This document shows, piece by piece, positions 54,073 through 61,785 of a stretch of DNA of 64,000 bases; the first letter of the stretch is position 1; each line of letters begins with the position of its first letter. A program made the translations under genes and the position numbers. Location: NCBI GenBank assembly GCA_937898685.1, contig CALEJT010000033.1, forward strand, positions 1-64,000, written 5' to 3'. The notes below the pieces were generated by a model. That model did not search any database. It saw nothing but the letters and a program-made list of their open reading frames with translations, and was not told where the DNA came from. Origin of the DNA: an uncultured Gammaproteobacteria bacterium (GTDB lineage: Bacteria > Pseudomonadota > Gammaproteobacteria > Pseudomonadales > Pseudohongiellaceae).

Positions 54073-55362
54073 ATGTTTGGGGACAAGAAGGAGATAAAGG
54101 AAAACTGGTCGATCTTGCTGATGGCGTTCGTGTTGATCTTCTGCGCCTTCGGCATTCCGACCTATTCGTTGCCGTACATGTACACGCCGGCGATGGAAGA
54201 GTTCGGCTGGAGCAACTCCGAGGTGCAGCTGTTGTCCTCGGCCAAATTCATCGTGGGCGCCGTGGCTGCGCTCGGCATGGGGATCCTGGTGGATCTGATC
54301 GGCGGCAAGCTGGCTGTGTTGATCGGCACCGTCAGCGGCGGCATCGCGCTCTCCATGTTCCTGTTCGCCACCAACCTGCCCGTTTATTACCTGGCAGGTG
54401 GCCTGCTGGGTCTGTCCGCCTCATCGATCGTGGCGGCGATGAAGGTCGTCGTCTCGCGTCTGTTCACCATCCACCAGGGCGCCGCAATGGGCGTGGTGCT
54501 GAGCGGTACCAGCTTCGGCGGTGTGGTGATGCCGCTCGTATGGGAGCCGCTGCTTTCCTCCGGCATGAACTGGCGCGTCATCGCCGCCATCATGAGTCTC
54601 GGCGCCTTCCTCATCGCCACGCCTCTCTGGCTGATCTACATGGCGCGCACGGGCGCGGTACAGGCACGTGTGCGGGCGAGCGCGGTGAAGGAAGCCGGTA
54701 AGCCCGGCATGTGGCAGCACTTCCTCGAAATCAGCAAGGAACGCGGCTTCTGGTGCATCGCGATCGGCATCTTCCTGGTGTCGGCCGTGGACCAGGCCCT
54801 GATGCAGAACTACGTGAACTTCCTGCGCACCGACAAGGGCATCGTGCTGAGCACCATCGCCTGGGCCGGCAGCTTCATGGCGGTGATGGGGGTGGTGGCC
54901 AAGGTGGGCTCCGGTTGGTTCTACGACCGCTTCTCCATTCCCGGCATCCGCTTCACCTATGCCTTGCTCGGCATCTCGGTACTGCTCGGCCTGCCCGTGG
55001 CCGGTGTGGCGACCTTGTTCCTGTTCCTGAGCGTGCGCGGCATCGCTCACGGCGGCATGATCGTGGAAGCGCCGGTGATCACCAAGCACTACCTCGGGCC
55101 CCACAACATGGGCATGACCATCGGTGTGATCTCGGTGTTCATCAACCTCGGCTTCGCCGTAGGCCCGCCGGTACTGGGCTGGTTCGCCGATTACTTCGGC
55201 ACCTATCAGGTCGGCTTCATGGTCTACGGTGGCATCGCCTTCCTCGGCGCACTGCTGCTGGTGCCGATCAAACCCCGCTACTGGATTCCGCCGAGCAAAC
55301 GTCGCGAGCTCGAGCAGGAACAGGAAGTGGGTGTGGCGACCTTGCGTCCCGCCAACGCCTGA
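54073..55362 (+). CDS. MFS transporter (monocarboxylate/aromatic-acid type)
   Basis: An inner-membrane major-facilitator protein of 429 residues with 12 predicted helices. It has a typical loop 2-3 region (GMGILVDLIGGKLAVLIG), a central hydrophilic loop (VQARVRASAVKEAGK, about 196-210) and the second-half loop KVGSGWFYDRFSIPGIRF. GGAGGGG precedes the ATG at 54073. It sits at the end of the meta-cleavage cluster and is followed by a strong terminator, so uptake of the cluster's aromatic substrate or export of a product is the simplest role. The substrate is not identifiable. Confidence 0.87.
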   Translation: MFGDKKEIKENWSILLMAFVLIFCAFGIPTYSLPYMYTPAMEEFGWSNSEVQLLSSAKFIVGAVAALGMGILVDLIGGKLAVLIGTVSGGIALSMFLFATNLPVYYLAGGLLGLSASSIVAAMKVVVSRLFTIHQGAAMGVVLSGTSFGGVVMPLVWEPLLSSGMNWRVIAAIMSLGAFLIATPLWLIYMARTGAVQARVRASAVKEAGKPGMWQHFLEISKERGFWCIAIGIFLVSAVDQALMQNYVNFLRTDKGIVLSTIAWAGSFMAVMGVVAKVGSGWFYDRFSIPGIRFTYALLGISVLLGLPVAGVATLFLFLSVRGIAHGGMIVEAPVITKHYLGPHNMGMTIGVISVFINLGFAVGPPVLGWFADYFGTYQVGFMVYGGIAFLGALLLVPIKPRYWIPPSKRRELEQEQEVGVATLRPANA

Positions 55363-55382
55363 GCGTCCAGCGTCGGACACAG

Positions 55383-55406
55383 AAAAGCGGCTGCGGCCGC
55401 TTTTTT
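55383..55406 (+). terminator. MFS-gene terminator
   Basis: AAAAGCGGC-TGC-GGCCGCTTTTTT, a compact GC stem followed by six Ts, 20 bp after the stop. Confidence 0.92.
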
Positions 55407-55789
55407 GTTGTGTGCGAAAAAGCGAACCATTCAGTACGGCTCGGCTTGATCGAACGGAACGGTTCGTTCTTGTGGAAGACCGTGCGGACTCGGTAATTTA
55501 CGAGCTGAATCGCTTTTTCTTGGTCCTGCGCATCCGTACAAAAAATACAAAAACAATCGGCCATTGTGTGGACGAAAGCTCGGCAAAGAATGCTATAGTC
55601 CGGGCTCCGCGCGACAGCCTCGAATAGGCGAGCCACGGCTCGCGAGTGCGGTGACCACTGCAGTACGAAGTGGTGGCGATCAAAGGGAATGATCGTTCTT
55701 TTTGATTGGTATCGTCCGTCCTGCAGTATGGCGGATGTTGATCCCAGTCCTCTGTGCCGGAAATCCATCAGCAACCCAAGAGACCTTGC
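55407..55789 (+). promoter_or_regulatory. promoter and structured leader of the amidohydrolase gene
   Basis: No gene. A GAACGGAACGGTTCGTTC near-palindrome (55452-55469) and a related GAATGATCGTTC (55687-55698) are possible operator sites. TATAGT (55594-55599) is a plausible -10 and would give a leader of about 185 nt. That leader holds hairpins GCGAGC/GCTCGC (55628-55643) and ACCACT/AGTGGT (55654-55674). I do not recognise a known riboswitch. Confidence 0.4.
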
Positions 55790-56803
55790 ATGAAAAAGAT
55801 CGACATCTTCAATCACATCTGGCCGACCCGCTTCTACAGCAAGCTGCGCGAGGTCACCGGCACCATGACGGACATCACGCGCCGCTCGGAGGCGGTGCCG
55901 ATGATGACCGATCTCGATGAGCGCTTTCGCATCATGGATCGCTTCGACGAGTACAGCCAGATTCTGTCGCTGGCCTCGCCGCCGCTGGAGATCGTTGCCA
56001 ACCCCGAACAACAGGTCTATCTCTCGCGCGTCGGCAGCGAGGACATGGCCGAACTCTGTCAGAAATATCCCGAGCGCTTCCCCGGCTACATCGCCTCGAT
56101 TCCCATGGGCAATCCGGAGCGCGTGCTGGAAGAAACCAAGTTTGCGATGGAACAGCTGGGCGCCAGCGGCGTGCAGGTGTTCTCGAACGTGAAGGGCAAG
56201 CCGCTCGACCATCCTGACTTCGTGCCCGTCTTCGACTACATGGCCTCGATCGACAAGCCGATCTGGATCCATCCTGCGCGCGGCGCCTCCTTTGCCGACT
56301 ACCAGACCGAAGAGCGTTCGCTCTATGAAATCTGGTGGACCTTCGGCTGGCCCTACGACACTTCGGCGGCGATGGCGCGTCTGGTGTTCTCGAAGCTCTT
56401 CGACAAGCACCCCAACATCAAGATCATCACCCACCACGGCGGCGGCATGATTCCCTTCTTCGAAGGCCGCGTGGGACCGGGTTGGGATCAGCTCGGTGCG
56501 CGCACCAGCAGCGTCGACTACTCGGTGCTCTTGAAGGAATTGAAGAAGCGCCCGCTCGATTACTTCAAACTGTTCTATGCGGACACGGCGGTGTTTGGCT
56601 CGAAAGCGGCGACGCTGTGCAGTTTGTCGTTCTTCGGCGCCGATCACGTGGTCTTTGCCAGCGACGCGCCATTCGATCCCGAGAAGGGGCCGATGTACAT
56701 CCGCGAAACCATCAAGGTCATCGATGAGCTGGATATCAGCGACGAAGACCGCGCGAAGATCTATCACAAGAATGCGCAGAAACTGCTTGGACTGGCTGCC
56801 TGA
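55790..56803 (+). CDS. amidohydrolase family 2 (ACMSD-like) hydrolase/decarboxylase
   Basis: A 337-residue TIM-barrel metal-dependent protein. It starts MKKIDIFNHIWP (HxW variant of the HxH metal motif) and continues with ILSLASPPLE, FPGYIASIPMGNPE, PIWIHPARG, IITHHGGGMIPFFEGR and FASDAPFDP. It belongs to the same superfamily as the LigJ-like protein but to a different subgroup that includes non-oxidative decarboxylases (ACMSD, resorcylate decarboxylase) and hydrolases. Its own promoter region separates it from the meta-cleavage cluster. A decarboxylase preparing an aromatic acid for ring cleavage is one possibility; the reaction is not shown. Confidence 0.8.
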   Translation: MKKIDIFNHIWPTRFYSKLREVTGTMTDITRRSEAVPMMTDLDERFRIMDRFDEYSQILSLASPPLEIVANPEQQVYLSRVGSEDMAELCQKYPERFPGYIASIPMGNPERVLEETKFAMEQLGASGVQVFSNVKGKPLDHPDFVPVFDYMASIDKPIWIHPARGASFADYQTEERSLYEIWWTFGWPYDTSAAMARLVFSKLFDKHPNIKIITHHGGGMIPFFEGRVGPGWDQLGARTSSVDYSVLLKELKKRPLDYFKLFYADTAVFGSKAATLCSLSFFGADHVVFASDAPFDPEKGPMYIRETIKVIDELDISDEDRAKIYHKNAQKLLGLAA

Positions 56804-56841
56804 GCGGTTTCCGCGCGCAGCCGGAGCCTAGTCCGGCAACC

Positions 56842-56879
56842 AAAAGCCCGCTGCTGTTTCCCCGGCAGCGGGCTTTTTC
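56842..56879. terminator. bidirectional terminator
   Basis: AAAAGCCCGCTGC/GCAGCGGGCTTTTT with a 10-nt loop, with A/T tracts on both sides. It serves both the rightward amidohydrolase and the leftward fabY genes. Confidence 0.92.
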
Positions 56880-56908
56880 TTTGCGTTGGAAGTGGTCGAG
56901 CCGAAGGC

Positions 56909-58816
56909 TCAGTCGCACATGTCGGCGTAGGGATTGTCGAGCGCGAGGTTGATCGGCGCGTAACCACGCAGGCTGAGCGAGCCTTCGGAGAAGGACAGAT
57001 CCTTGCCGTCGCGCACGTCGTGATCGTAGTGGTACATCGGCTCGATCTGTTCCTCGCAGGTGCGCAGGTGATAGCGCTCGGCAGCTTCCTGCACCGCTTC
57101 GTTGGCTTTCTCCCACTGCGCGAGCGCGGCCTTGCCGTGGCGCTTCTCCAGCATGCGACGTGTGACGTGCGGCGCCAGGACGGATGCGGTGGCGTTGTTG
57201 CCGCCGAAACCTTTGGCATTGATCAGTGCCACGTCGATGCCGTCCGGGCCGACTTCGCGGTGATCGAGCAGGATGTCGAGCCCCTCACGATGGACGTCGT
57301 CCGCAATCTCCTTCGTGGTGAGGATTCCCGGGATGATGCCGTACTGCCAGATGCCGAGCGTCATCGCGAGCTGGTCGGCGCCGGCGCAGGCGATGGAGTG
57401 GCCGAGATAGGACTTCACCGCCGCCACCGGCCAGTTGGAAATGCCGAAGTGACGCGCGACTTCACTGAAGATCGCCGACTCCGTGACGCGGTTCTGCGGC
57501 GTGCCCGTGCCGTGGGCCTGGACGAAGCTGCGTTCGCGCAGGCTCTTCTCGCCGACCACGGCCAGCGCGCTGGCGGCGGCCTTGGCCACGGTGAGGTAGT
57601 TGCCCACGCCCGGGCTGGCGATGGATTTCTTGTAGCCGTCGGCGTTGACGAAGACATCGTTCACCGCGCCGTACACGGTGGCGCCGAGTTCGAGTGCCAG
57701 GGCGTCATCGAACAGCACGACGAACTGCGCCGATTCCGCCAGTGTGAAGCCGATGTTGTTGCCGAAGGGGCGGCAGGCGCGGCGGTGGTCGGGCACGTCG
57801 GTGCCGTCGAGGGCCTTGAGGCCTTCGTCGTCCGCCAGCGCACCCATGTTGGCGAAGGCTTCCACCACGTCGGGCGTGATCGGCGCTTCGCTGGCACCAA
57901 CGAGCGCCACGCGGCAGAGGCCGCTGCGGATGTCCTTCACCGCCTGGTTGAGGTTGTAGTGGAACGAGGCGCAGGCACCGAGGTTGGTACCGGTGGCGCC
58001 GACGTTACCGAGCATGTAGGCGTTGACGAAGTCGGCCGGCATCTCACCGAAGCCGAGCGGCAACTGCTTGGAAGTGATCTTCTTGCCGAGCAGGCGTGCC
58101 TTGAGCAGGCCACCGTAGCCGTCGTAGTCGAGCTGATTGAGGCTGCTGCCGGCGTAGACCGCGATCTGGTCCGGCGCCACCTTCTGGCGGATCACCTCCC
58201 AATCCAGCCCCAGTGCGTTGAGTGCATCGGAAGCAGCGTAGAGCGTGATCTGCAGGCCGCGCGGATGGCTGCGCGAGGGGTAGAGCGTTTCCGGTGCGAA
58301 ACCGGTGGGCAGCTGACCGGCGGTGTTGACCGGGCTGCGGAAACTGTCGCGGATGAGTACTTCCAGCGCGCCATCCACACGCACACGGCTGAGGTTGCCT
58401 TCGCTGCCCACCACCACCCAGCCCGCCGGCAGGTTGGCCGGCAGCTTGCGGGTGGGGATGCGGAATTCGAGCGGCTCACCCTCGCTCACCGCCTGCAGGG
58501 AGAGCGGGGTGTGCATGGGCACGTGGTCCGGGTCGAACAGGTTGCGTTCGAGTTTGCGGATCAAGGTGCCATCGAGGATGTCCTGGGCGTGAGCGGTGAG
58601 GTAGGCCTCGAGCGTGATCGGCACGTTGGCATTGTTGAACCACTGCTGCCGATCCCAGTTGATCAAGCCCATCAGAACCGCGAGGTTCTGCAGGGTCAGC
58701 AACTGCTGCCGGGGGGATAGGCGATCGAAGACCAGACGCTTGTAGCCATAGTGGAAGGCGCTGCGACCGGCGGGGCTGATGCCGCCGAAACTGACGATGA
58801 CTGGTAGGCGATTCAT
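56909..58816 (-). CDS. FabY-type beta-ketoacyl-ACP synthase
   Basis: A 635-residue ketosynthase. The length and the long N-terminal part match FabY (PA5174, 634 residues), which starts fatty-acid synthesis in Pseudomonas by condensing acetyl-CoA with malonyl-ACP in place of FabH. The thiolase-fold triad is visible: Cys282 in LGACASFHYN, His435 in AHGTGTPQNRVTE and His473 in KSYLGHSIACAGADQ. These are the Cys-His-His of FabB/FabF-like enzymes rather than the Cys-His-Asn of FabH. The gene is monocistronic, with a shared terminator downstream. A polyketide-type ketosynthase is less likely because no other such genes are present. Confidence 0.88.
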   Translation of the reverse strand: MNRLPVIVSFGGISPAGRSAFHYGYKRLVFDRLSPRQQLLTLQNLAVLMGLINWDRQQWFNNANVPITLEAYLTAHAQDILDGTLIRKLERNLFDPDHVPMHTPLSLQAVSEGEPLEFRIPTRKLPANLPAGWVVVGSEGNLSRVRVDGALEVLIRDSFRSPVNTAGQLPTGFAPETLYPSRSHPRGLQITLYAASDALNALGLDWEVIRQKVAPDQIAVYAGSSLNQLDYDGYGGLLKARLLGKKITSKQLPLGFGEMPADFVNAYMLGNVGATGTNLGACASFHYNLNQAVKDIRSGLCRVALVGASEAPITPDVVEAFANMGALADDEGLKALDGTDVPDHRRACRPFGNNIGFTLAESAQFVVLFDDALALELGATVYGAVNDVFVNADGYKKSIASPGVGNYLTVAKAAASALAVVGEKSLRERSFVQAHGTGTPQNRVTESAIFSEVARHFGISNWPVAAVKSYLGHSIACAGADQLAMTLGIWQYGIIPGILTTKEIADDVHREGLDILLDHREVGPDGIDVALINAKGFGGNNATASVLAPHVTRRMLEKRHGKAALAQWEKANEAVQEAAERYHLRTCEEQIEPMYHYDHDVRDGKDLSFSEGSLSLRGYAPINLALDNPYADMCD

Positions 58817-58876
58817 AGATTTGTTTTTGAGCGGGGCCGAATAACCGCATCTTATTCAGCCATTTAGGAGGGAAAT

Positions 58877-58936
58877 ATGAGAATAAAGCCAATATATATT
58901 GTTTTATGGTCACTCCGCCATGGCGGGTGTCCTTGA
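58877..58936 (+). CDS. possible 19-residue leader peptide
   Basis: An ATG five bases after a very strong AGGAGGG opens a 19-codon frame (MRIKPIYIVLWSLRHGGCP) ending in TGA 49 bp before the LAS peptidase ATG. The hydrophobic centre and AT-rich codons differ from the surroundings, and a CCGCCATGGCGG palindrome (58915-58926) lies inside. It could be a leader peptide or simply a decoy ribosome site. Nothing here shows that it is translated. Confidence 0.3.
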   Translation: MRIKPIYIVLWSLRHGGCP

Positions 58937-58985
58937 GCTCTCACGAGCAAACGAGCATGCTCCCCTCGCCCAACAGGAACCACGC

Positions 58986-59522
58986 ATGAATCCTTTCGAT
59001 CTCCAAGCCATCCACGCCAAGCTCGGCATCCCACCCGACTATCTCAGCCGCTGCAGGCTCCCCTATCAGCAGGAGTGCGTCGACCTCGTGCCGACCGAGC
59101 TCGACGTCTTCGGACGACAGCCCTATCTCGAACGCAACACCTATGCGGCCTGGCAGGCCATGTGCGCTGCGGCGGCAGCGGATGGGGTGGTGCTGCAACT
59201 CGTCTCAGCCTATCGCAGTGTCGAATATCAGGCAGGTCTCTTCGAGCGTAAGCTGGCGCGGGGGGATTCCATCGAAGGGATTCTCGCGGTGAATGCAGCG
59301 CCGGGTTACAGCGAACATCACAGTGGCCGCGCGGTGGACATCGGCACGCCCGGCTTTGCGCATCTGGAAGAAGAGTTCGAACAGAGTCCGGCGTTCGCCT
59401 GGCTGCAGACTCACGCGACACGCTTCGGTTTCAGATTGTCCTTTCCTCGCAACAATCCCTTCGGCGTGATGTACGAACCGTGGCACTGGTACCACACGGG
59501 GACGATGAACGGCACGACGTGA
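58986..59522 (+). CDS. LAS-family D-alanyl-D-alanine carboxypeptidase (VanY-like)
   Basis: A 178-residue zinc peptidase of the LAS/VanY type. SEHHSGRAVDIG contains the SxHxxGxAxD zinc motif, and EPWHWYHTG supplies the third ligand and catalytic region; LVSAYRSVEYQAGLF is the usual upstream block. AGGAAC precedes the ATG at 58986. No signal peptide is evident from this or the longer in-frame start, so either it acts in the cytoplasm on recycled peptides or export is unconventional. An inverted repeat (59539-59576) follows and may terminate it. Confidence 0.83.
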   Translation: MNPFDLQAIHAKLGIPPDYLSRCRLPYQQECVDLVPTELDVFGRQPYLERNTYAAWQAMCAAAAADGVVLQLVSAYRSVEYQAGLFERKLARGDSIEGILAVNAAPGYSEHHSGRAVDIGTPGFAHLEEEFEQSPAFAWLQTHATRFGFRLSFPRNNPFGVMYEPWHWYHTGTMNGTT

Positions 59523-59538
59523 TCGCGAATTGATAGTA

Positions 59539-59576
59539 CAAAGCGCGCGCGATTGCACTACTCGAAACGCGCTTTG
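59539..59576 (+). terminator. stem-loop after the LAS peptidase
   Basis: CAAAGCGCG/CGCGCTTTG with a 20-nt loop, followed by TTGCGATTTCG. A weak T-tract makes it a probable but not certain terminator. Confidence 0.5.
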
Positions 59577-59639
59577 TTGCGATTTCGTCGCTTTGCGCAC
59601 GTGTTTTGTTTTTCGTTGAAGAAAGCCTTGGAAAAGCGT

Positions 59640-59667
59640 TTGACAAGGTAAGGGGCGGGAGTAGTAT
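59640..59667 (+). promoter_or_regulatory. hpf promoter
   Basis: TTGACA (59640-59645), 16 bp, then TAGTAT (59662-59667): a good sigma-70 promoter about 90 bp upstream of the hpf start. Confidence 0.7.
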
Positions 59668-59757
59668 CGGGACCAAGGATCACGAAGAACAAGGACGACT
59701 GCTTGATACCCCGCGGGGGCGTCAGCCTCCGCTAAACGGCGTACAGGAGGCGCATGC

Positions 59758-60141
59758 ATGATAAGCGATACCCAGGTTCTCTTTCGCAATATCGACCACT
59801 CTCCGGCTGTAGAAGAAGCCGTCCACAAGCGAGTAGCAAAACTGCAAAGATTCAGTGATGAAATCCAAAGCTTGCGAGTGATACTGGAGGCTCCTCACAA
59901 CAATCATCACAAAGGCAAGGTATACCACGTCGGTGTCGAAGCCTCGATTCCCAATCACGAACTCGTCATCACGCGCGATCAGCATGACAATCACGCCCAT
60001 GAAGACCTCTACGTAGCCGTGCGCGATGCGTTCGATGCACTCGAGCGCAGGCTGAAAGCGGTCTATGAGAAAAACGAAAAGCAACGTCGTCAGGGAGGCA
60101 AGCGCCTCGACGAACCAGTGCTGAGTATCAGTGGCGTGTAA
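59758..60141 (+). CDS. ribosome hibernation promoting factor (HPF/RaiA family)
   Basis: A 127-residue ribosome-associated protein that binds the 30S decoding centre in stationary phase or stress and inactivates ribosomes. The beta-alpha-beta domain is recognised by VLFRNIDHSPAVEEAVHKRV, IPNHELVITRDQHDNHAHEDLYVAVRDAFDALERRL and the basic tail VYEKNEKQRRQGGKR. It lacks the long C-terminal dimerisation domain, so it is a short form. AGGAGG precedes the ATG. It has its own TTGACA/TAGTAT promoter and a strong terminator, and is not located in an rpoN operon as in many relatives. Confidence 0.9.
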   Translation: MISDTQVLFRNIDHSPAVEEAVHKRVAKLQRFSDEIQSLRVILEAPHNNHHKGKVYHVGVEASIPNHELVITRDQHDNHAHEDLYVAVRDAFDALERRLKAVYEKNEKQRRQGGKRLDEPVLSISGV

Positions 60142-60181
60142 ACCAGCGGTGCTTTGACACCGGCACGTGCTGAACCAAAAG

Positions 60182-60222
60182 ATTCGGCGGGGCATACAAG
60201 CAGAGGCCCCGCCGAATTCGTT
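60182..60222 (+). terminator. hpf terminator
   Basis: Perfect 12-bp stem ATTCGGCGGGGC/GCCCCGCCGAAT with a 12-nt loop followed by TCGTTTAG, 40 bp after the stop. Confidence 0.85.
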
Positions 60223-60248
60223 TAGAGATCCTGATTTTTACCCTTCGG

Positions 60249-61247
60249 TCATTTTTCCACCTGGAACAACTTGCGCCGCACCAGGTCGCGATAGGCCTTC
60301 GGTGTCATCTTCATCGTCTTGCGGAAGAGTGCCGAGAAATAACTGGCGTCCGGATAACCGACACTGAAGGCGATTTCCGCCACGCTGAGATTGCTCGAAC
60401 GTAGCAGCTCGCGCGCGTTGTCCAGACGCACCTGTTGCAGGTACTGCAGTGGCGTCTTGCCCGTGGCATGACGAAAGCGCCGATTCAAGGTGCGCACGCT
60501 GAGTTTGAAACGTTCCGCGATGCGCTCGAGTGTCAGTTGTTCCTGATAGCAGGAATGCAACCAGTCCTGGATTTCGATGATGGCTTCGTCGTCGTGATAG
60601 TTCTGCGGCGCGTTGCGCAGGAAGGTCGAGGTATAGGAACGTTTGATCTCGTGTGTGAAATGGCGGGAGACCTGGCCCGCCACGTCCTCGTTGAAGTGCT
60701 CCTCGATGAAATGCAGCATCACGTCGCGCACCGAGTTCACGCTGCCGCAGCAATAGAGGTTGCCGGCGCGTGTGATGAAGCGATCACGCTGCAGCACGAT
60801 GTCGGGATAGGCCTTGGCAAAGTGATCGAAGTAATACCAGTGCGTCGTCGCCACCTTGCTGCGCAGGAGTCCTGCTTCCGCGAGGAAGAAACTTCCCGTA
60901 CCCACGGCACAGATCTGGGTGTCCTGCGCTGCGTGATGACGTAACCAATCGAGCAGTTGCGGTGAATGGCGGCAAATGCCGAGTGGATTGCCCCACAGTG
61001 CGGGCACGATGATCAGGTCCGTACGTTCGATTTCGTCGAGTGTGTGCTTGCAGACGAGTTCGAGGCCGGCATTGAGTTCGATGTTGCTGCCATCGGTGCT
61101 CACGAGCTGCATCTGCAGACGCGGACGTCCCGAGGCCGCGATGCGCATGATGAGATCGGCGGCATTCAACATCTCCATCGGAATGGTGATGCTCGTGCCC
61201 AGCGCTTTGCGATAGCCGACGATCGTGACGTGCTGCATCGGGTTCAA
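60249..61247 (-). CDS. GlxA-like AraC-family regulator with DJ-1/PfpI domain
   Basis: A 332-residue transcription regulator. The N-terminal DJ-1/PfpI-like domain (about 1-185) is followed by a C-terminal AraC domain with two helix-turn-helices (ERIAERFKLSVRTLNRRFRH, then VAEIAFSVGYPDASYFSALFRK). The usual nucleophile region CTGAF reads VGTGSF here, so the domain probably senses a ligand rather than catalyses. Relatives (GlxA, GbdR, ArgR types) respond to amino-acid or quaternary-amine metabolites. It starts 7 bp after the greB stop, so it is co-transcribed with dinB-greB, an unusual grouping. The start may be 61247 or 61238. Confidence 0.88.
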   Translation of the reverse strand: MNPMQHVTIVGYRKALGTSITIPMEMLNAADLIMRIAASGRPRLQMQLVSTDGSNIELNAGLELVCKHTLDEIERTDLIIVPALWGNPLGICRHSPQLLDWLRHHAAQDTQICAVGTGSFFLAEAGLLRSKVATTHWYYFDHFAKAYPDIVLQRDRFITRAGNLYCCGSVNSVRDVMLHFIEEHFNEDVAGQVSRHFTHEIKRSYTSTFLRNAPQNYHDDEAIIEIQDWLHSCYQEQLTLERIAERFKLSVRTLNRRFRHATGKTPLQYLQQVRLDNARELLRSSNLSVAEIAFSVGYPDASYFSALFRKTMKMTPKAYRDLVRRKLFQVEK

Positions 61248-61254
61248 TTACCCA

Positions 61255-61773
61255 TCAAGGAAACCAGGACGGCTTGTCGCCGTAGGCGATGGCCGCGATC
61301 TCGTAATTCTTGCGGCCAGAGGGTGTCTGCACACTCACCTCGGTGTCGAGTGCCTTGCCGAGCAGTGCGCGTGCCATCACCGAGTCTATGCTGATGTAGT
61401 GCAGAGCGGGATCGATTTCGTCGGGGCCGACCAGACGATAGTGATGCGAAGCTCCTTCCTCATCGATCAGCTCCACCCAGGCGCCGAAGTAGACCTTGTC
61501 CTGATTGCTCGGTGCGTCCCGCACCACTTGCAACACTTCGAGCCGCTTGCGCAGATAGCGCACACGACGATCGATCTCGCGCAGACGTTTCTTGCCGTAG
61601 GTGTACTCGGCATTTTCCGAGCGGTCGCCGAGCGCGGCGGCTTCGCTCACGGACTGGCACACCTGCGGACGTTCCACACGCCACAGATAATCGAGTTCTT
61701 CCCGCAGACGTTGTTCGCCGGCGGGGGTGATATAGGGCGCCATCGGCGCGCTCGGTGGACGATAACGGGACAT
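61255..61773 (-). CDS. transcription elongation factor GreB
   Basis: A 172-residue factor that rescues backtracked RNA polymerase by stimulating transcript cleavage. The N-terminal coiled coil (ITPAGEQRLREELDYLW to RLEVLQVV) carries the acidic tip GDRSENAEY. The C-terminal FKBP-like domain has VYFGAWVELIDEEG and DSVMARALLGKA. The tip sequence and the basic KKRLREIDRRVRYLRKRL helix favour GreB over GreA. It lies 12 bp after dinB and 7 bp before the AraC gene. Confidence 0.92.
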   Translation of the reverse strand: MSRYRPPSAPMAPYITPAGEQRLREELDYLWRVERPQVCQSVSEAAALGDRSENAEYTYGKKRLREIDRRVRYLRKRLEVLQVVRDAPSNQDKVYFGAWVELIDEEGASHHYRLVGPDEIDPALHYISIDSVMARALLGKALDTEVSVQTPSGRKNYEIAAIAYGDKPSWFP

Positions 61774-61785
61774 GCTATGAGGGAC

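Noticed and set aside
55628..55674. Two leader hairpins with ACG-containing loops as a mini-ykkC (guanidine-II) riboswitch
   Set aside because: The loops do not form closed ACGR tetraloops, the stems are unequal, and the downstream gene is not a guanidine-linked gene.
58476..58913. 145-codon minus-strand frame starting upstream of fabY
   Set aside because: It runs out of frame through the first part of fabY and becomes an Arg/Pro-rich shadow translation; fabY has its own clear start.
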